Below, in pieces: positions 24,048 to 28,193 of a DNA stretch of 28,193 bases. Position 1 is the stretch's first letter; the number at the start of each line of letters is the position of its first letter. Position numbers and translations under genes: made by a program. Source of the stretch: Flavobacteriales bacterium UBA6049 (GTDB lineage: Bacteria; Bacteroidota; Bacteroidia; Flavobacteriales_G; Salibacteraceae); the NCBI GenBank assembly GCA_002429085.1, contig DIYR01000184.1:1-28193 (forward strand), in the 5' to 3' direction. Below the pieces are notes generated by a model that saw only the letters and a list, made by a program, of their open reading frames with translations, had not been told where the DNA came from and searched no databases.

Positions 24048-25406
24048 ATGAAATACACTTTCAATAAAACTAAAGGGGTATTTATTTACCCCTTTTTGTT
24101 TCTACTAGCATTTGCTTCTTGTACTAAAGAAGCAGAGCTTGGTCTAGAAGTTCTTCCTGAAGATAGCCAAGTTGGTGCCTTTGAAGTAGATACTTTCTCA
24201 ATAACAGCGAGAACAATAGCTGTTGATAGCATAAGAACTGATGAACGGGTGTTGCTTTTATCAGGTATGTACTACGATGAAGAATTTGGACAAGTATCTT
24301 CTAAACTTTTCACTCAACTTAGGCCAGAACAAGAAAATCTTGATTTTTCTGGTAAAGAAGTAATTCTTGATAGCTGTTTTTTCACATTGAAATTCTATGA
24401 TTCTAATCCCTTCTATGCAAATAGAAGATATGTAGATCAGGGAATCGATTTACTTCATCTCTACGTTCATGAGATCACGGAAGATTTAAAACTCGACTCA
24501 AATTACCTCAGTTCTAGTAGTGTATCTTACAACCCAGATCCAATTGGGTTTCATATCGGTGTCAACCCTACTCAACCAACAAAAGATTCTGTGAACGGTG
24601 ATTTTACATTAACGTTCCCTATCGATACTTCATGGGCTGGCCCTTTACTTAGATCTGATGAGATTCAAAGTACTGATGCATTCATTGCAAGAATGAAAGG
24701 GGTTGCTGTTGTAGTTGATTCTTTAAGTGTTCCTGCCCAAGGTGGTGCTCTCTATTTGTTTGATCCTTTAAGCAGTTTTTCAAGACTTCATTTTCACTAT
24801 AGAACTAGAGATGAAGGAGATACTGGTGCATATATAAATGAAGTATTCAATCTAATTATAGATGCAAACACTCCAAGATTCAATCAGCATCGAATTGAAA
24901 GATCAGGAACTATTGTTGAGCAATCTTTGAACAACACAACATTGGGAAATGAGCAACTATTTTTACAAGGATTGGGAGGCACCAATATTGAGCTAGAATG
25001 TACGTCCTTTTTAGAATTCTTTAAAGAGAATCCTGCCATTATAAACCTTGCAGAAGTAATCTTACCTTACACCCCAGATGCTACTAATGATTACGTAGTT
25101 CCTGAAGCTTTATATTTTAAGGCAAGGGATGAGAACGGTGTAGAACGATTCATTGTTGATCAATTTGAGTCTTCTGGATCCCATATAGATGGGCGAGTTG
25201 ATACTGAGAATAATCGTTACAGATTTGTTGTTACACGATTTATGCAAAACGTTATACTAGATTATCAAAACGGAATCAATAATAACTTCGGGTTTGTCAT
25301 CACTCCTACCAATGAGGCATCTCAACCTCAACGAATTATCACCAATGGAACAAACCCCTCCGCTGGTGAAGGAATTAAGTTTAGGTTTGTATACACTCCT
25401 TTATAA
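24048..25406 (+). CDS. DUF4270 family lipoprotein
   Basis: 452 aa. A lipoprotein signal with lipobox FASC (Cys about residue 26) is followed by the DUF4270 opening (GLEVLPEDSQVGAFEVDTFSI, then a YYDEEFGQVSSKLFTQL segment). The protein is rich in beta strands, with a C-terminal region (~300-452) that may bind a ligand or substrate. Function is unknown; the family lies beside the GT5-like gene and glmS in many Bacteroidota as far as I recall. Its 5' coding region contains a terminator-like hairpin (24072-24101). It follows the GT5-like gene by 4 bases and precedes glmS by 12. Confidence 0.85.
   Translation: MKYTFNKTKGVFIYPFLFLLAFASCTKEAELGLEVLPEDSQVGAFEVDTFSITARTIAVDSIRTDERVLLLSGMYYDEEFGQVSSKLFTQLRPEQENLDFSGKEVILDSCFFTLKFYDSNPFYANRRYVDQGIDLLHLYVHEITEDLKLDSNYLSSSSVSYNPDPIGFHIGVNPTQPTKDSVNGDFTLTFPIDTSWAGPLLRSDEIQSTDAFIARMKGVAVVVDSLSVPAQGGALYLFDPLSSFSRLHFHYRTRDEGDTGAYINEVFNLIIDANTPRFNQHRIERSGTIVEQSLNNTTLGNEQLFLQGLGGTNIELECTSFLEFFKENPAIINLAEVILPYTPDATNDYVVPEALYFKARDENGVERFIVDQFESSGSHIDGRVDTENNRYRFVVTRFMQNVILDYQNGINNNFGFVITPTNEASQPQRIITNGTNPSAGEGIKFRFVYTPL
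24072..24101 (+). terminator. Terminator-like hairpin within the 5' coding region of DUF4270
   Basis: AAAGGGGTA (24072-24080), loop TTTATT, TACCCCTTT (24087-24095): a nine-pair perfect stem followed by TTGTTT with a T-rich run from 24093. It covers codons 9-18 of the DUF4270 gene, 29 bases after the stop of the GT5-like gene. It may end part of the upstream transcripts unless ribosomes cover it. Confidence 0.5.
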
Positions 25407-25418
25407 AGCAGAACAACT

Positions 25419-27263
25419 ATGTGTGGAATTGTAGGTTACTTAGGTAACAAAGAAGCATATCCAATCCTTGTTAAAGGATTACAACGTCTTGAGTACAGAG
25501 GGTACGATAGCGCAGGTGTTGTAGTAATGGAAGATCATGACTTTAAATTGTACAAGTGCAAAGGAAAAGTATCTGATCTGGAATCTATTGCTGACAACAA
25601 TGATCATGTTGGATCTATTGGTATTGGTCATACAAGATGGGCTACTCATGGTGTTCCAAACGATGTGAATTCTCATCCACACTACTCCGAGTCCGAAAAT
25701 CTAGCAATCATTCACAACGGGATCATCGAAAACTATGAGGCTTTAAAGCAAGAGCTTACGTCAAGAGGATACAGTTTTAAAAGTGATACCGATACTGAAG
25801 TCCTAATCAACTTTATTGAAGAAATAAAAAGAGTTGAGAACGTAGCTATTGAGGATGCAGTTCGATTGGCATTACAACAAGTAGTTGGAGCATACGCAAT
25901 AGCCGTTATGGAAAAAGGAAACCCATCACAGCTTGTTTTAGCTAAAAAAGGTAGCCCAATGGTAGTTGGTGTTGGGAATGATGAGTTCTTCGTTGCTTCT
26001 GATGCTTCCCCATTTTTAGAATATACAAAAAACGCTGTATATCTAGAGGATGAGGAAATGGCCATCATTCGTAAAGGTGAAGAAATTGAAATCCGCACGA
26101 TACAAGGAAACTCATTAGTTGATCCATTTATCCAAGAGCTTCAATTACACTTAGAGCAGATTGAGAAAGGTGGATATGAACATTTCATGCTCAAAGAAAT
26201 TTACGAACAACCAAAGTCGATTACCGATAGTTTACGTGGTCGTTTATTAGCTGATAAAGGCATCATTTCTATGAGAGGTGTTGATGAATATGAAGCTAAA
26301 TTTACTAATGCTGATCGTATTCTTATCATAGCTTGTGGTACTTCATGGCACGCTGGTCTTGTAGCAGAATATATGATTGAAGAATTCGCTCGAATTCCGG
26401 TAGAGGTAGAATACGCATCTGAGTTTAGGTATAGAAATCCAATCATCACTGAGAAAGATGTTGTAATTGCAATATCACAATCAGGAGAAACGGCTGATAC
26501 ACTTGCAGCTATTGAACTTGCCAAAGAAAAAGGCGCTACTGTATTTGGTGTTGTAAATGTAGTGGGTTCGTCAATTGCTAGGGCATCTCATGCTGGGGCA
26601 TATACTCATGCAGGTCCTGAAATAGGTGTTGCCTCTACGAAAGCATTTACTGCTCAAGTATCTGTTCTTGCTCTAATTGCACTTCAAATTGGACGCAAAA
26701 CAGGATCATTAAACGATACTGAATTTAGAAGACTGATACACGAATTAGATTCAATACCAGCGAAAATTGATGATATGCTGCAAAGTGATGCTGAGACAGT
26801 GCGCATTTCAGAGCAGTTTAAAGACGCTAGTAACTTTTTATATCTAGGAAGAGGATTCAATTTCCCAGTTGCTCTAGAAGGTGCTCTTAAGCTAAAAGAA
26901 ATATCTTATATCCATGCTGAAGGTTATCCTGCGGCTGAGATGAAGCATGGTCCAATTGCTTTAATAGATGAAAACATGCCTGTTGTTGTAATTGCAACTA
27001 GACAAGGGCATTACGATAAGATTGTTAGTAACATCCAAGAGATTAAAGCTCGTAACGGTAAAATCATTGCAGTTGTTAGTGAAGGGGATACAACTATTAA
27101 GGCAATGGCTGATTACACATTAGAAATTCCTCAAACCGCAGAACCTTTCACTCCATTATTGACAACAATCCCTCTACAATTGCTGTCATATCACATTGCT
27201 GTTATGAGAGGGTGTAATGTTGATCAACCAAGGAATCTCGCGAAATCAGTTACCGTAGAATAA
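25419..27263 (+). CDS. glmS: Glutamine-fructose-6-phosphate aminotransferase (isomerizing)
   Basis: 614 aa, the usual length. It makes glucosamine-6-phosphate from fructose-6-phosphate and glutamine, the first step to UDP-GlcNAc for peptidoglycan and LPS. The glutaminase domain begins with the nucleophile C2 (MCGIVGYLG) and includes GHTRWATHG and HNGIIENY. Two SIS sugar domains follow, with SQSGETADTLAAIE and GVASTKAFTAQ, and the C-terminus ends NLAKSVTVE, the family's conserved end. The 12-base gap before it leaves no room for a glmS ribozyme. Confidence 0.98.
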   Translation: MCGIVGYLGNKEAYPILVKGLQRLEYRGYDSAGVVVMEDHDFKLYKCKGKVSDLESIADNNDHVGSIGIGHTRWATHGVPNDVNSHPHYSESENLAIIHNGIIENYEALKQELTSRGYSFKSDTDTEVLINFIEEIKRVENVAIEDAVRLALQQVVGAYAIAVMEKGNPSQLVLAKKGSPMVVGVGNDEFFVASDASPFLEYTKNAVYLEDEEMAIIRKGEEIEIRTIQGNSLVDPFIQELQLHLEQIEKGGYEHFMLKEIYEQPKSITDSLRGRLLADKGIISMRGVDEYEAKFTNADRILIIACGTSWHAGLVAEYMIEEFARIPVEVEYASEFRYRNPIITEKDVVIAISQSGETADTLAAIELAKEKGATVFGVVNVVGSSIARASHAGAYTHAGPEIGVASTKAFTAQVSVLALIALQIGRKTGSLNDTEFRRLIHELDSIPAKIDDMLQSDAETVRISEQFKDASNFLYLGRGFNFPVALEGALKLKEISYIHAEGYPAAEMKHGPIALIDENMPVVVIATRQGHYDKIVSNIQEIKARNGKIIAVVSEGDTTIKAMADYTLEIPQTAEPFTPLLTTIPLQLLSYHIAVMRGCNVDQPRNLAKSVTVE

Positions 27264-27266
27264 CAT

Positions 27267-27683
27267 TTATTCAGCCCACATGACAACTTTCGTGTTGTTC
27301 ACATAATCTTCTATACTTGGGCTGCTTAAAATAGCAATAATATCTAGTAGGGGGAGGACACCAAGTCCTCCCCCTAATGTTAGTGTATAAATTACAGGAA
27401 CTTTCGCGTCTGTCCCTAAATAAAGCCTATGTACTCCGAATGGACCCAGCGCAATCGTTAACAAAACAGCAGTCACCTTTTTAGGAATTCTAATTACTGA
27501 TACTCTTTGAGAATCACTTTTCACTGCATATAACGAAGCATCACTTAATATCTCATTCACATAATCCACTTCTGGAATTGGCAAATTCTTTAATGCTTTT
27601 ACTGGCTTTGAATAAAAGAAAGTACCAAGAAGCACGATTAGCAATGGCATTAATCTAGTGAAATAGCTCTTAGACAGTGTCAT
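27267..27683 (-). CDS. TM2-domain membrane protein
   Basis: 138 aa. An N-terminal hydrophobic stretch (~10-27) is a signal anchor or signal peptide. A ~40-residue extracellular/periplasmic linker follows, then a TM2 domain (~68-120): KKVTAVLLTIALGPFGVHRLYLG, turn, and LPLLDIIAIL, with the usual GxHRFYLG-like motif. Role unknown. It converges with glmS, stop codons 3 bases apart. A strong GC-rich hairpin lies inside the part that codes for GGGLGVLP. Confidence 0.8.
   Translation of the reverse strand: MTLSKSYFTRLMPLLIVLLGTFFYSKPVKALKNLPIPEVDYVNEILSDASLYAVKSDSQRVSVIRIPKKVTAVLLTIALGPFGVHRLYLGTDAKVPVIYTLTLGGGLGVLPLLDIIAILSSPSIEDYVNNTKVVMWAE
27349..27375. repeat. Perfect GC-rich hairpin inside the TM2 gene
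   Basis: AGGGGGAGGAC (27349-27359), loop ACCAA, GTCCTCCCCCT (27365-27375): eleven perfect pairs, the most GC-rich structure seen in the window. No T run on either side. On the plus strand it lies 86 bases past the glmS stop. Confidence 0.6.
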
Positions 27684-27743
27684 GTTCGCAAATTATGATA
27701 TTTTCGGCCAAACAAAAGTCTAACTGTACTAAACAATATCATC

Positions 27744-28001
27744 ATGAAAAAAGTGTACTTATTTGCTGTAGCTTTAGCTACTGTAGGATTTACAGCATGT
27801 GGTGGCGGAGCAACTGAAGGAGCTCAAGCTGAAGCTGAAAATGCTGCTAACGAACAAATGGAAGAAGTAGCTCACGAAGAAGAAGCTGCTGAACCAGTAG
27901 AAGAGGAAATGGTTGCTGATTCAACTATGGCTACAGATTCAACTGCGGTTGAAGAAGTTACTGAAGATCATTCAGAAGAAGGTCACGATCACGCGCACTA
28001 A
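27744..28001 (+). CDS. Small Glu- and His-rich lipoprotein
   Basis: 85 aa. A lipoprotein signal with lipobox FTAC (Cys 19) followed by GGG, then a low-complexity acidic stretch with Glu/Ala repeats, a Thr/Ser spacer (ADSTMATDSTAVEE) and a His-rich end (HSEEGHDHAH). No fold is predicted from what I can see. Terminal His clusters often bind metal ions, so a metal buffer or carrier is possible but unproven. It is monocistronic: its own terminator follows 29 bases after the stop. Confidence 0.8.
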   Translation: MKKVYLFAVALATVGFTACGGGATEGAQAEAENAANEQMEEVAHEEEAAEPVEEEMVADSTMATDSTAVEEVTEDHSEEGHDHAH

Positions 28002-28029
28002 GCTTCAATTAAGAAAGCTAAGAAACTTG

Positions 28030-28058
28030 AAGCATCTCTCAATAGAGGTGCTTTTTTT
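28030..28058 (+). terminator. Terminator of the small lipoprotein gene
   Basis: AAGCATCTCT (28030-28039), loop CAAT, AGAGGTGCTT (28044-28053): ten pairs with one G-U, followed by a seven-T run ending at 28058. Confidence 0.9.
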
Positions 28059-28167
28059 ATGCCTAATAAAACAATCTTCTACCATACTATCCAAGTTACC
28101 CTGTCTATCTAGGTATCCATACAACACAAGAAGCATAAATATTAAACACCACGTAAACTTGTAAAAC

Positions 28168-28193
28168 AAAAAGCCCGTTGAGCAATGCTCAAC
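28168..28193. terminator. Incomplete terminator at the window end
   Basis: AAAAAGCCC followed by GTTGAGC, loop AAT and GCTCAAC up to the last base. The stem is probably extended by a GGGCTTTTT outside the window. It may serve a gene coming from the right. The rest of 28059-28167 shows no gene. Confidence 0.45.

Noticed and set aside
25380..25419. glmS ribozyme or riboswitch upstream of glmS
   Set aside because: Only 12 bases separate DUF4270 and glmS, and no ribozyme-like fold fits.
25733..26524. Minus-strand Ser-rich open frames opposite glmS
   Set aside because: Composition is the reverse complement of the glmS codons; no independent signals.
14757..28032. A 15-base exact repeat CTAAGAAACTTGAAG at 14757-14771 and 28018-28032, each before a hairpin
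   Set aside because: In a 28-kb AT-rich sequence one shared 15-mer is close to chance expectation; no third copy was seen.
27913..28164. Plus-strand frame of 83 codons overlapping the small lipoprotein end
   Set aside because: It runs through the terminator hairpin in another frame of the acidic repeat; Lys/Leu-rich frame-shift shadow.
1..28193. CRISPR arrays, insertion sequences, prophage or defence genes
   Set aside because: No regularly spaced repeats, transposase, integrase or nuclease system was seen on either strand.

Overview
The window is chromosomal DNA from a low-GC member of the Bacteroidota, most likely a marine-type Flavobacteriia/Flavobacteriales. Evidence: recurring -7 boxes of the Bacteroidota sigma form TAnnTTTG, almost no Shine-Dalgarno sequences, a DUF4270 lipoprotein, an SprE/PorW-like lipoprotein, a truncated GT5 'starch synthase', a split F1Fo operon that lacks atpD/atpC here, and an AtpB subunit with a signal peptide. 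I saw no mobile element, phage gene, CRISPR array or rRNA. The gene set is mostly conserved core, tightly packed, with convergent gene pairs that overlap at their stop codons.

Layout. 1-54: the 3' end of a tRNA or tmRNA and a palindromic terminator. 239-4936 (+): rlmI (23S rRNA m5C methyltransferase) and a very large outer-membrane beta-barrel protein. 4933-5427 (-): a lone biotinyl carrier protein. 5492-8101 (+): an M1 aminopeptidase lipoprotein. 8093-9426 (-): an M23 peptidase with a transmembrane anchor, followed by rnhA. 9597-12260 (+): an SprE/PorW-type TPR lipoprotein. 12311-18394 (+): bactofilin, atpZ, an unnamed four-helix membrane protein, then atpB-E-F-H-A-G, closed by a terminator at 18415-18449. 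18466-23092 (-): a six-gene run read panC, panD, flippase-like membrane protein, rfaE2, radA, bioY. 23216-27263 (+): a half-length glycogen synthase-like protein, a DUF4270 lipoprotein and glmS. 27267-27683 (-): a TM2-domain protein. 27744-28001 (+): a small Glu/His-rich lipoprotein with its own terminator.

How the genes fit together. Envelope biology dominates: the barrel protein, M1 lipoprotein, M23 peptidase, bactofilin, SprE-like lipoprotein (type IX secretion/gliding), rfaE2 (LPS heptose), glmS (amino sugar precursor) and DUF4270. ATP synthase supplies energy, and panC/panD make pantothenate for CoA. BioY imports biotin, and the window also holds a biotin acceptor protein.

No clear new defence or mobile system was found. 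The most interesting points are: a GT5 N-terminal half-protein that has lost the ADP-glucose motif; a terminator-like hairpin inside the first codons of the DUF4270 gene; a hairpin between atpE and atpF; a terminator for the M1 gene embedded in the antisense of rnhA; overlapping divergent promoters between the biotinyl protein and the M1 peptidase; a bactofilin/M23/SprE neighbourhood next to ATP synthase; and several genes that appear to start with TTG. All positions and motifs were read by eye; no database search was run.
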